Source: CAZYIW01 sp964647705
GTDB taxonomy: Bacteria; Pseudomonadota; Gammaproteobacteria; PS1; Pseudothioglobaceae
Length of the DNA stretch: 64,000 nucleotides
NCBI GenBank assembly: GCA_964647705.1
Contig: CAZYIW010000003.1
Location: forward strand, 5,176 to 69,175
Direction: 5' to 3'
Shown: one piece after another, positions 27,088 to 34,776 of the stretch
Layout: every line of letters starts with the position of its first letter
How positions within the stretch are numbered: the first letter of the stretch is position 1
Position numbers and translations under genes: made by a program
Notes under the pieces: model-generated
Database searches by the model: none
Told to the model about the DNA's origin: nothing
The model's input: the letters and a program-made list of their open reading frames with translations, nothing else

Positions 27088-27892
27088 TCTGGCTTTTATA
27101 CTGCTTTACACACCCGCTTGGGCCAGTATTCCAATCAAAAATACACCAATACCTGGAGGCATCGCTGTGGTTGATTTTCAAAGTGAAAGTTCCAACCCAA
27201 AGGCGTTTTATAACCAAGTCCCTTTGCTGGTTCAGCACATTTATCAGGATCATTATCAAGTTTTATTTGGTATACCACTGATGACAACACTAGGTGAGAA
27301 AACACTTCGTATTGAAGATGACAAAACCACAAATATCTCTTTTATTATCAAAGACCACCAATACAAAGCACAGCACATCAAGCTCACGGGTAAAAAGAAA
27401 AAATTTGTCAACCCCAATCTAGCGCATATGGACAGAATTAAGTTGGAGCGACCCATTCTCAGTAAGGCTAGAAAAACATACAGTGATCAATTATTTGTTG
27501 ATTCAGCTTTTATAAGGCCGGCAGATGGAGTAACCACCAGTCCCTTTGGTTTGAAAAGATTCTACAATGGTGAACCTAGGCGCCCACACACAGGCTTGGA
27601 TTTTGCAGGTGACATTGGAACACCGATAAAGGCACCAGCCAATGGTAGAGTCATTTTAACTGGTGATTTCTTTTTTAATGGCAACAGTGTGTTTATTGAC
27701 CATGGAAAAGGTTTGATTAGTGTTTATATCCACATGAATGAGATTAAAGTTGAGAATAACCAGATGCTACAAACAGGTGATATTATTGGCACCATTGGTA
27801 AAACTGGTCGATCTACTGGGGCGCATTTGCATTGGGGTGTGTATCTAAATCATACGGCTGTGGATCCGAGTCTATTTTTGGGGCAAGAATGA
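27044..27892 (+). CDS. M23 (LytM/MepM-type) peptidoglycan endopeptidase
   Basis: A secreted zinc endopeptidase that cuts peptidoglycan cross-links. The 282 residues have a signal peptide (to about Ser28), an N-terminal beta domain like that of Pseudomonas LasA-type enzymes (about 30-150), and a complete M23 domain with PHTGLDFAGDIGTPI (HxxxD) and GAHLHWGVYL (HxH). ATG 27044 lies inside xseA; an in-frame TTG at 27065 would shorten the overlap and keep a signal peptide. The stop overlaps the next start (ATGA). Confidence 0.9.
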   Translation: MARLIQQLTKSIKTSLAFILLYTPAWASIPIKNTPIPGGIAVVDFQSESSNPKAFYNQVPLLVQHIYQDHYQVLFGIPLMTTLGEKTLRIEDDKTTNISFIIKDHQYKAQHIKLTGKKKKFVNPNLAHMDRIKLERPILSKARKTYSDQLFVDSAFIRPADGVTTSPFGLKRFYNGEPRRPHTGLDFAGDIGTPIKAPANGRVILTGDFFFNGNSVFIDHGKGLISVYIHMNEIKVENNQMLQTGDIIGTIGKTGRSTGAHLHWGVYLNHTAVDPSLFLGQE

Positions 27893-28287
27893 TGAAATCA
27901 AATGTGGGTTTGCTAAAGCGTTTATGGGCAATGCTATACGATTCTATTTTAGTATTTTCTTTGGTGTTCGTTATTGGAATTGCTGTACAGGCATTGTTTA
28001 GTGATTTGGGTGATGGGTTTTTCTATCTGGTGACTCTGCCCAGCACCTATGCATATTTTGCATTTTCTTGGGTAAAAGGCCGTCAAACACTGGGCATGAA
28101 AGCGCTCAAGATTCAAGTTGTTCAAGAAAATGGGCAAAATATGACGCATGCGCAAGCATTACTAAGATTTGTGCTTGCATTTTTCTCATTTGCCTCATTC
28201 GGTTTGGGATTCCTCTATCAACTTGTGGATAAAAACAATCTGACCTTTCATGATAAATTTTCACACACACGTTTGCAAAAAAATTGA
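27889..28287 (+). CDS. RDD-family membrane protein
   Basis: A 132-residue RDD protein with three membrane helices. It begins LLKRLWAMLYDSILVFSLVF, where the Arg and Asp give the family its name, and contains KGRQTLGMKALKIQVV. Function is unknown; some RDD proteins are proposed to be transporters or ion exchangers. The ATG at 27889 gives a 4-base overlap with the M23 gene, so longer frames starting inside that gene are rejected. Confidence 0.88.
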   Translation: MMKSNVGLLKRLWAMLYDSILVFSLVFVIGIAVQALFSDLGDGFFYLVTLPSTYAYFAFSWVKGRQTLGMKALKIQVVQENGQNMTHAQALLRFVLAFFSFASFGLGFLYQLVDKNNLTFHDKFSHTRLQKN

Positions 28288-28298
28288 TTTGTATCAAT

Positions 28299-28326
28299 TT
28301 GGCATCAGAAAAAGCTATGTTATAAT
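28299..28326 (+). promoter_or_regulatory. Strong promoter of the 79-residue membrane protein
   Basis: TTGGCA (28299-28304), 16 bases and TATAAT (28321-28326), with TGT just before the -10, give a near-consensus extended promoter. Confidence 0.8.
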
Positions 28327-28359
28327 GCCTGCATTATTTCAACAAACTTAGGAGATGGG

Positions 28360-28599
28360 ATGAGCTCAACAGTTGATAACTCTGCAGCTAGAGGACATAT
28401 TTTACTACTTAGTACTTTGGTGGTTACTTTAGTAGTGCCACTGGCATTGCTTCTATTGTCATATATGGGAATTATCTCTGGCACCGCTGAATACATCTCT
28501 GCATTTGCAGTAATTGGCTCAATCCTGTATATCTTTATTGGTGGTATTTGGATGTATGTCCAAGATAAAAAAGATGGTACAACACTAACCGATGGCTAA
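28360..28599 (+). CDS. Small two-helix membrane protein, unknown function
   Basis: Not recognised. The 79 residues contain two hydrophobic helices (about 14-36 and 44-66) and a short charged tail DKKDGTTLTDG. A good TTAGGAG ribosome site lies 8 bases before the ATG. A near-consensus promoter precedes it and an intrinsic terminator follows 40 bases after the stop, so it is probably an abundant short monocistronic message. The pattern resembles small subunits of membrane complexes, but no family match is claimed. Confidence 0.8.
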   Translation: MSSTVDNSAARGHILLLSTLVVTLVVPLALLLLSYMGIISGTAEYISAFAVIGSILYIFIGGIWMYVQDKKDGTTLTDG

Positions 28600-28617
28600 A
28601 TTTCTCCACCCGCTCAA

Positions 28618-28974
28618 ATGCGGTTAATACAAATAATCAAAAAGCCAAGCGTAATACTTGGCTTTTTTTATAACAACTGGATTAGTATCGCGCTTATTCT
28701 GTTTATATACGCCCTAATGCAGCAAGCTTTTTTTGTTGCTGATTTTCCAAATACCCTAGAAGAAAAACAACATCAAGCTAATCAGATTTTGGCTGAAAAC
28801 AAACAACTCCAACAACAAAATACTTTGCTTAAATACGAACTTGAAGCTGAAAATGACCCAGCAATGGAAATTATAGAATCTAAGGCAAGATATCAGTTTG
28901 GCTTGGTTAAAAAAGGTGAAACCTTTTGGCAAATCTTTGAACAGACCAAACCCAAGCCTACCAGTGGCGATTAA
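28618..28974 (+). CDS. ftsB: Cell division protein FtsB
   Basis: FtsB forms the FtsQLB complex that activates septal wall synthesis. The frame of 118 residues has a membrane helix (about 22-41), a coiled coil rich in Gln/Leu/Asn (about 46-85), and the conserved IIESKARYQFGLVKKGETFW block. Position before ispD-ispF is classical. An intrinsic terminator (28639-28669) lies within the first codons, and no ribosome site precedes ATG 28618, so true translation may begin downstream of it; homologues usually have only a few residues before the helix. Confidence 0.85.
   Translation: MRLIQIIKKPSVILGFFYNNWISIALILFIYALMQQAFFVADFPNTLEEKQHQANQILAENKQLQQQNTLLKYELEAENDPAMEIIESKARYQFGLVKKGETFWQIFEQTKPKPTSGD
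28639..28669 (+). terminator. Intrinsic terminator inside the ftsB frame
   Basis: AAAAAGCCAAG (28639-28649) pairs with CTTGGCTTTTT (28657-28667) through 11 perfect pairs, with 7 T residues ending the stem. It lies 40 bases after the small-membrane-protein stop and overlaps the ftsB N-terminus. Confidence 0.85.
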
Positions 28975-28992
28975 TCGTTAATACAAGCTTAT

Positions 28993-29002
28993 TTGGTATA
29001 AT
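28993..29002 (+). promoter_or_regulatory. Extended -10 promoter before ispD
   Basis: TTGGTATAAT, identical to the decamers before ahcY and hom. It would start RNA near 29009, just before the TTG start of ispD. Confidence 0.65.
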
Positions 29003-29032
29003 GATTGTCATTATCCAAAAGCTCTAGTCATT

Positions 29033-29731
29033 TTGCCTCAATATTATTTAATTGTTCCTGCGAGTGGCCTTGGTAAACGTATGAATGCCAAGTTACCTAA
29101 GCAATATCTTAAATTAGACAATGGTTTGAGTGTACTGGAACAAACATTACAAACACTACTTACCATTAAAAAGGTTAAAGGTTGTGTAATTGCCCTTTCA
29201 GATCAAGACACTCATTTTGCCAAATCTCGTTTTTATAAACACCCTAAGCTTCTTGCTACTGTTCAAGGTGGTAAAGAGCGATTTCATTCGGTTTTTTCTG
29301 CATTGGAGAAATTAAATACTTTTGCCAATGATGATGATTGGGTTTTGGTACATGATGCTGCCAGACCATGCGTCAAAGCCATTGAGGTTGAACAACTCAT
29401 ACAAGACTTAGAAAATCACCCAACAGGCGGTCTGTTAGCAACGCCGATGACAGACACTGTTAAACAAGTGGAGGATTTTGAAGCCATCAGCACATTGGAT
29501 CGCTCCAAACTGTGGCAAGCACAAACCCCGCAAATGTATCGATTGGGTATTTTGACTAAAGCTCTAAAACAAGTCATTAAAGACAATGTTAACATTACCG
29601 ATGAGGCCAGCAGTATTGAATACCTTGGGTTAAAATCCCATATTACTCCCTGTTCTCAGAGTAATATTAAAATTACCACGCCAGAAGATTTGGATTTGGC
29701 TAATTTTTATCTGCGTAATTCAGCTGAATAA
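29033..29731 (+). CDS. ispD: 2-C-methyl-D-erythritol 4-phosphate cytidylyltransferase
   Basis: IspD adds CMP to MEP in the non-mevalonate isoprenoid pathway. The 232 residues contain the nucleotide-binding VPASGLGKRMNAKLPKQY, VHDAARPCVK and KITTPEDLDLA. The start is a TTG, since the N-terminal strand PQYYLIVPASG is required for the fold and no in-frame ATG precedes it. ispF follows after 2 bases. Confidence 0.95.
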   Translation: MPQYYLIVPASGLGKRMNAKLPKQYLKLDNGLSVLEQTLQTLLTIKKVKGCVIALSDQDTHFAKSRFYKHPKLLATVQGGKERFHSVFSALEKLNTFANDDDWVLVHDAARPCVKAIEVEQLIQDLENHPTGGLLATPMTDTVKQVEDFEAISTLDRSKLWQAQTPQMYRLGILTKALKQVIKDNVNITDEASSIEYLGLKSHITPCSQSNIKITTPEDLDLANFYLRNSAE

Positions 29732-29733
29732 AT

Positions 29734-30207
29734 ATGAAAATTAAAACCGGACTGGGGCAAGATTCACACGCTTTTGAGCAACATCAATCAAAACCACTTA
29801 TACTCGGTGGTGTTGATTTTAAACACACAAAAGGCTTACAAGGCAATAGTGATGCCGATGTGGTCTTGCATGCACTCACCAATGCCATTTCTTCAATTAC
29901 AGGAAATAATATACTTGGTGCAAAAGCAGATGCCCTATGTATAAAAGGCGTTATTGATTCAGCACAATATTTACAACTTGCTTTGGATGACTTACAAGGC
30001 TGGAATATTAACCATATTGCCATTTCTATTGAATGCCTCAGCCCTAAAATCACACCAAAAATTGATGAAATGAAATCCAATATCGCCAAACTAACTGGTA
30101 TTCAAGCTCATGATGTTGGCATTACTGCCACCAGTGGTGAAGGTCTTACCTCATTTGGACAAGGGCTAGGCATTCAAGCGATTTGCATTATAACGGTAAG
30201 CCAATGA
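29734..30207 (+). CDS. ispF: Divergent IspF (MECDP synthase)
   Basis: IspF closes CDP-ME2P to the cyclodiphosphate. The 157 residues keep the likely zinc ligands in GQDSHAF (Asp and His) and in the VVLHALT segment (His), and the C-terminal ATSGEGLTSFGQG. However, the AHSDGD block reads GNSDADV, replacing an active-site His by Asn, and the usual DIGxxFPDTDP loop is replaced by NILGAKADALCIKGV. It therefore belongs to a divergent IspF subgroup; its place behind ispD supports the same function. The stop overlaps murC (ATGA). Confidence 0.85.
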   Translation: MKIKTGLGQDSHAFEQHQSKPLILGGVDFKHTKGLQGNSDADVVLHALTNAISSITGNNILGAKADALCIKGVIDSAQYLQLALDDLQGWNINHIAISIECLSPKITPKIDEMKSNIAKLTGIQAHDVGITATSGEGLTSFGQGLGIQAICIITVSQ

Positions 30208-31610
30208 ACGATTTAAAGTCTGTTTGTAAATCAAGCACGCAAAATATCCATTTTGTCGGCATTGGTGGCTCAGGTATGAGCGGTATAGCCGAAGTGCTAC
30301 ATAATCTGGGTTATCAAATCTCTGGCTCTGATCTGAATAAAAATAAAACCACCGAACGCTTAGCGAAAATGGGTTGCACAATCAATTATTCGCACGACAA
30401 GAACCATGTAGATGGTGCTCATGCTGTGGTGGTCTCATCTGCGATTGATGAGAACAATCCCGAGCTTATCAGAGCACGTGAACTTAATATTGCCATAGTA
30501 CCTCGAGCGGAGATGCTCTCAGAATTGATGCGTTTTCGTTTTGGCATTGCTGTAGCTGGCACCCATGGAAAAACCACTACAACCAGCCTGATTGCACACA
30601 TCTTAAACACAGCAGATTTGGATCCAACCTATATTATTGGTGGTATCTTAAACTCTAATGGCATCAACGCTAAATTAGGAGAAAGTGACTACTTGGTTGC
30701 CGAAGCCGATGAATCGGACGCTTCATTTTTGCACTTGCAACCCATGCTCAGTGTAATTACCAATATCGACCAAGATCACATGGGCACTTATCAGCACAAC
30801 GTAGAAAATTTGCACCAAGCTTTTATCAGCTTCACCTCTAATTTACCTTTTTATGGTACCTGTATTGCTTGCGCTGATGACTCAGGTGTTGCCTCTATCC
30901 TACCCAACGTGCACCGCCCTATCGTCACTTACGGTCTAAATAAGGGTGTTGACGTGCAAGCTCAAAACATCACTCAGGAGAATCGTCAAATGCATTTTGA
31001 TGTGGTTTGTAAAAAACAGCAAAATTTCTCTGTTGTGCTTAATTTGATTGGCAGACATAATGTACTCAACACCTTAGCAGCCATTGCCGTTGCTTGCGAG
31101 TTAAAAATCCCTGCACAGACCATTCAAAAAGCTCTATGCAATTTCTCTGGCGTTTCGCGGCGACTTGATTATCATGGTCAAATTCTATTCAATGACAAAA
31201 CTATCGACTTGTATGATGATTACGGTCACCATCCAAACGAGATTCGTGCAGTCTTTGATAGTCTAAGACAAACTTATCCTAAAAGGCGTTTGCTGGTTAT
31301 TTTTCAGCCACATCGATACACTCGTACGCAAGACTTATTTGATGATTTTGCTTGGGCACTTAGTGATGCCGATGCACTGATCCTAACTGATATTTATCCA
31401 GCCAGTGAAAAACCCATTGCGCATATCAATTCTAATGTCCTGGCTGATAGTATTAGGCTTCGTTGTTCACTTGATCCCATTGTTGTCAAAAACACACAAC
31501 AAGTTATGGATGTTCTAGATAATCTGATTGAAACCAATGATGTCGTGCTCACATTGGGTGCAGGTGATATTCACAAACTCCCTGATTTAATTACCCAATA
31601 TGGAATTTAA
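30204..31610 (+). CDS. murC: UDP-N-acetylmuramate--L-alanine ligase
   Basis: MurC adds L-Ala to UDP-MurNAc, the first peptide step of peptidoglycan precursors. The 468 residues contain VGIGGSGMSGIAEVL, the ATP-binding AGTHGKTTTTSLIAHIL and DDYGHHPNEIRAV. ATG 30204 is selected because of its ATGA overlap with ispF. It heads murC-murB-ddlB-ftsQ, the tail of a dcw cluster. Confidence 0.97.
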   Translation: MNDLKSVCKSSTQNIHFVGIGGSGMSGIAEVLHNLGYQISGSDLNKNKTTERLAKMGCTINYSHDKNHVDGAHAVVVSSAIDENNPELIRARELNIAIVPRAEMLSELMRFRFGIAVAGTHGKTTTTSLIAHILNTADLDPTYIIGGILNSNGINAKLGESDYLVAEADESDASFLHLQPMLSVITNIDQDHMGTYQHNVENLHQAFISFTSNLPFYGTCIACADDSGVASILPNVHRPIVTYGLNKGVDVQAQNITQENRQMHFDVVCKKQQNFSVVLNLIGRHNVLNTLAAIAVACELKIPAQTIQKALCNFSGVSRRLDYHGQILFNDKTIDLYDDYGHHPNEIRAVFDSLRQTYPKRRLLVIFQPHRYTRTQDLFDDFAWALSDADALILTDIYPASEKPIAHINSNVLADSIRLRCSLDPIVVKNTQQVMDVLDNLIETNDVVLTLGAGDIHKLPDLITQYGI

Positions 31611-32436
31611 GCACCACCAACCTATGAGCAAATACTGCTCATTAAGAGCTGGTGGCGTAGCTGATAGCCTTTTTTCCCCAAACACACTCAAAGAGCTCAC
31701 TGATTTTCTGCGCAACAACAACAAGCCAATACTAGCATTAGGTTTAGGCAGCAATCTATTGGTACGTGATCGTGGCTTTGAGGGAGTGGTTATTAGATTG
31801 AATCGACTCAACCTTTTGCAAAAAACCACTGGAGGCATCAATGCGCAGGCTGGTGTAACGCTGGCTAAGCTTTCACGTTTTTGTGAACAAAAAGGTTTTT
31901 TTGGTGCTGAGTTTTTATCCGCTATTCCTGGTAGCTTGGGTGGTGCGCTAGCCATGAATGCTGGTGCTTTTGGCAGTGAAATATGGGATTTTGTTCAAAG
32001 TGTTGAAACGATTGACCAAAGTGGTGAGATACAAAAACGCAATAAATCAGACTTTGATGTTTCTTATCGCGAAGTAGTGGCTCATCATGCCGATGAATTT
32101 TTTTTAAGCGCGCAGCTGAAATTTAACCAAAAGAAACAAACTCAAACAATTAAAGCATTACTCAAAAAACGAAATGCCACTCAACCCACTGGTAGTGCCA
32201 ACTGTGGCAGTGTGTTTAAAAACCCTAAGGGCTTGTATGCGGCTGAGCTGATTGAAAAAAGCAATCTCAAGGGTTATTGTATCGGTGGTGCTTGTGTTTC
32301 TAAAAAACATGCCAATTATATTATCAATCAAAATAATGCCAGTGCACAAGAGATTGAAAATCTAATACAACACATTCAAAGCGTCGTAAAATCTAATTTC
32401 AATATTGATCTAGAAACCGAACTTAGAATTGTCTAA
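31600..32436 (+). CDS. murB: UDP-N-acetylenolpyruvoylglucosamine reductase
   Basis: MurB is the flavoenzyme that forms UDP-MurNAc. The 278 residues include the FAD site ALGLGSNLLVRDRGFEGVVI and IPGSLGGALAMNAGAFGSE, the catalytic Ser/Glu region GSANCGSVFKNP, and the C-terminal ISKKHAN-like VSKKHANYIIN. Start overlaps murC by 11 bases. Short type I MurB without the extra C-terminal domain of E. coli. Confidence 0.95.
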   Translation: MEFKHHQPMSKYCSLRAGGVADSLFSPNTLKELTDFLRNNNKPILALGLGSNLLVRDRGFEGVVIRLNRLNLLQKTTGGINAQAGVTLAKLSRFCEQKGFFGAEFLSAIPGSLGGALAMNAGAFGSEIWDFVQSVETIDQSGEIQKRNKSDFDVSYREVVAHHADEFFLSAQLKFNQKKQTQTIKALLKKRNATQPTGSANCGSVFKNPKGLYAAELIEKSNLKGYCIGGACVSKKHANYIINQNNASAQEIENLIQHIQSVVKSNFNIDLETELRIV

Positions 32437-32454
32437 TACACAGAGGTCTTGAAT

Positions 32455-33333
32455 ATGATAGCAGTGCTCATGGGTGGTAATTCTTCGGAAAGAGATGTCT
32501 CCCTTAAAAGTGGTGAGGCTGTCTATCAAGCTTTAAAAGAGCAAAATATTGCCTGCTTTAAATTTGATTGGCATGGCGATAATTTATCCGATTTGTGGAC
32601 TCATAAATTTGATCGTGCTTTTATTATTTTGCATGGCCGAGGTGGGGAAGATGGCTATATTCAAAAACAACTGGATGATAGAGCTATCCCTTACACTGGT
32701 TCAGGTGCGCATACCTCTCGATTGTGTATGGATAAATCCACCACCAAAGATATTTGGAGGGAGAATGATCTACCCATAGCAGCGTCTGTGATTGCCGAAA
32801 AAAACTCACCAATTCCCAACATTGAATTTTCTCTACCATGGGCAGTTAAGCCCACTTTAGAGGGTTCTAGTATTGGTATTAGCAAAGTGCAAAGCATTGA
32901 TGACTTGCAACAAGCATTGAATTTAGCATGGAAATATGGCACCGAGGCCATGATTGAGCAGTGGATTGAAGGTGAAGAATATACAGTTGCTATCGTCAAT
33001 AAAGATCCGTTACCAGCGATTAAGATTGTCTCCACCCATACTTTCTATGACTATGAATCCAAATATCAATCACAAGACACTCGTTACTTGTGCCCTTGTG
33101 GATTAAATGACGAGCAAGAAAAACACCTGCAAAACCTAGCACTTAAGGCATTTGAAGTCATGGGGGCAAAAGATTGGGGACGTGTAGATTTTATTCTTGA
33201 TAAAAATGATCAACCCTACCTTTTAGAAATCAACACGGTACCTGGCATGACTTCACATTCTCTTGTACCAATGGCTGCAAAGGCAGTATCCATAAGCTTT
33301 AATCAACTGGTGGTTAAGATTCTCAATGGCTAG
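32455..33333 (+). CDS. ddlB: D-alanine--D-alanine ligase B
   Basis: Ddl makes the D-Ala-D-Ala dipeptide for peptidoglycan. The 292 residues begin MIAVLMGGNSSERDVSLKSG and show the ATP-grasp elements VKPTLEGSSIGIS, EQWIEGEEYTVAIV and LEINTVPGMTSHSLVP. ATG 32455 is preferred over TTG 32449, because the AGAGG ribosome site at 32442 has proper spacing only for the ATG. It overlaps ftsQ by 8 bases. Confidence 0.97.
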   Translation: MIAVLMGGNSSERDVSLKSGEAVYQALKEQNIACFKFDWHGDNLSDLWTHKFDRAFIILHGRGGEDGYIQKQLDDRAIPYTGSGAHTSRLCMDKSTTKDIWRENDLPIAASVIAEKNSPIPNIEFSLPWAVKPTLEGSSIGISKVQSIDDLQQALNLAWKYGTEAMIEQWIEGEEYTVAIVNKDPLPAIKIVSTHTFYDYESKYQSQDTRYLCPCGLNDEQEKHLQNLALKAFEVMGAKDWGRVDFILDKNDQPYLLEINTVPGMTSHSLVPMAAKAVSISFNQLVVKILNG

Positions 33334-34060
33334 ATTAAAATTCTCAGCCAACGAGGCAAATTTATTATCCGCACTTTACAATAAGAAAGGTGCCAAAATT
33401 TTGGTATTTGTCTTAATACTATTTTTTTTTATATATCCCAATACACGCGCAGACTCATTCGATCTTTTTCCCATTAAATTAAGTTGGGAAATTCAAAATC
33501 CAACCCATGTTAAGGTCTCAGAACTCAAATCATTGGTTGAGCCATTATTGGATAAAAAATTAACCTTGAATTTAAATGCCATCAAAAAGACACTAGAGTC
33601 ACATCCTTGGGTGAAATCGGCCCAAGTGCGCCGCCTGATTTGGAACAACATACATATCAAAATACAAGAACACGATATCGCCCTTAGATGGGGAGAAAAT
33701 GGCTATATTTCTGCTAATGGCGAACTCTTCTTTCCCGAAAAAATGGTCGAATCAGATGCTCTTCAAATTTTTTCAAATAAAACCGACCATAAAAGTATCA
33801 AAGATCTGTACTCGGATTTTAATCACTACAAACAGCTGCTCAGTCCTATGCAGATTGAATCAATGCAAAGAAGTCACATCGATGTTTTAAGTGTTAAACC
33901 GAACATCAAATTGGTATTGGGTTATCGTATGCAAAAACAAAGAATACTTAGGTTTAAAAAAATCTACCAAAAACTACCCAAAAATAAGAAAAAAGGCAAA
34001 AAGGTTGTTTTTGATCTACGCTACCCTAAGGGTTTTGCTCTGAGTTATCCAAAGCAATGA
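33326..34060 (+). CDS. ftsQ: Cell division protein FtsQ
   Basis: FtsQ recruits FtsB and FtsL to the septum. The 244 residues have one membrane helix (about 25-42), a POTRA domain (about 52-120, with LESHPWVKSAQVRRLIWNN) and a beta domain with NGYISANGELFFPE. The basic C-terminal tail (KKIYQKLPKNKKKGKK) is notable. ftsA and ftsZ, usually next, are absent; the end overlaps a convergent membrane-protein gene by 35 bases. Confidence 0.92.
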   Translation: MARLKFSANEANLLSALYNKKGAKILVFVLILFFFIYPNTRADSFDLFPIKLSWEIQNPTHVKVSELKSLVEPLLDKKLTLNLNAIKKTLESHPWVKSAQVRRLIWNNIHIKIQEHDIALRWGENGYISANGELFFPEKMVESDALQIFSNKTDHKSIKDLYSDFNHYKQLLSPMQIESMQRSHIDVLSVKPNIKLVLGYRMQKQRILRFKKIYQKLPKNKKKGKKVVFDLRYPKGFALSYPKQ

Positions 34061-34775
34061 GTTGGTAACATAGGGCCAACGTTATCGGCATCCAATAAAA
34101 AAATATAAGCGCCCTAACAAACATATCCACCACCCCTGCCAAGCCAATGAAATTATCAATGACGGTGAAAATTAAAGTAATGGACAGTGGTAGGATTACT
34201 TGAATAGCAAAAAGATTAAACTGTGTAAAAAGAGTCAGTCCCCAGCGCAATTGAAACGGTTCACCAATTGCAAATCGCACAAAATTAAGCGTTATTGGCA
34301 CAATTAGAAAATAAATGATTATTTGAAGAACAGATCCAGTAAAAATATTGGTGACCACACCCACAAAAAAGGCCAAGATAAAAAATTTAAAAATTTTGCC
34401 AATATCCAGAATTGGCATCAACCCATTCACAAAACTCTCGCCTTGTATTACGATACGATAGATGTTGATTGAGAGCATGATTTGTGCATAAGAGAATAAA
34501 AACAGATACAGCGCGGTAAATTCGGGCAGACTCTGGAAAAATTCAAGCGCAAACCCTGATGTTTCTGCCTCGTCACCAGATAGCATTGATGGCATTATCT
34601 GATTGAGACGCTCAGCCATTGTTGAAAATAGCTCTAGTAAAGTTGGAAGTATAGAAAAAAGTGGTAATGATAAGACAATTGGAATAATAGAGATTTCAAT
34701 TATCTTTCTCCAATGCGTCATAGCAAAGGCAAACCCAGCTAAGATGATTTTATTAATAGGCAGTTGAACGTTCAT
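34026..34775 (-). CDS. Polytopic membrane protein of unknown function
   Basis: Not recognised. The 249 residues have about five or six hydrophobic helices and a short acidic loop (about 66-72, SGDEAET). It starts one base after... the mltD end lies immediately upstream-adjacent in genome coordinates: mltD ends at 34777 and this ATG is at 34775, so it is probably the last gene of the bolA-mltD operon. The last 35 bases overlap the end of ftsQ on the other strand. A link to wall synthesis is suggested only by position. Confidence 0.75.
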   Translation of the reverse strand: MNVQLPINKIILAGFAFAMTHWRKIIEISIIPIVLSLPLFSILPTLLELFSTMAERLNQIMPSMLSGDEAETSGFALEFFQSLPEFTALYLFLFSYAQIMLSINIYRIVIQGESFVNGLMPILDIGKIFKFFILAFFVGVVTNIFTGSVLQIIIYFLIVPITLNFVRFAIGEPFQLRWGLTLFTQFNLFAIQVILPLSITLIFTVIDNFIGLAGVVDMFVRALIFFYWMPITLALCYQLIALDNSEQNP

Positions 34776-34776
34776 T

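Noticed and set aside
27832..27888. Upstream start for the RDD protein
   Set aside because: It is inside the M23 gene's last codons; the ATGA overlap at 27889 fits the family start.
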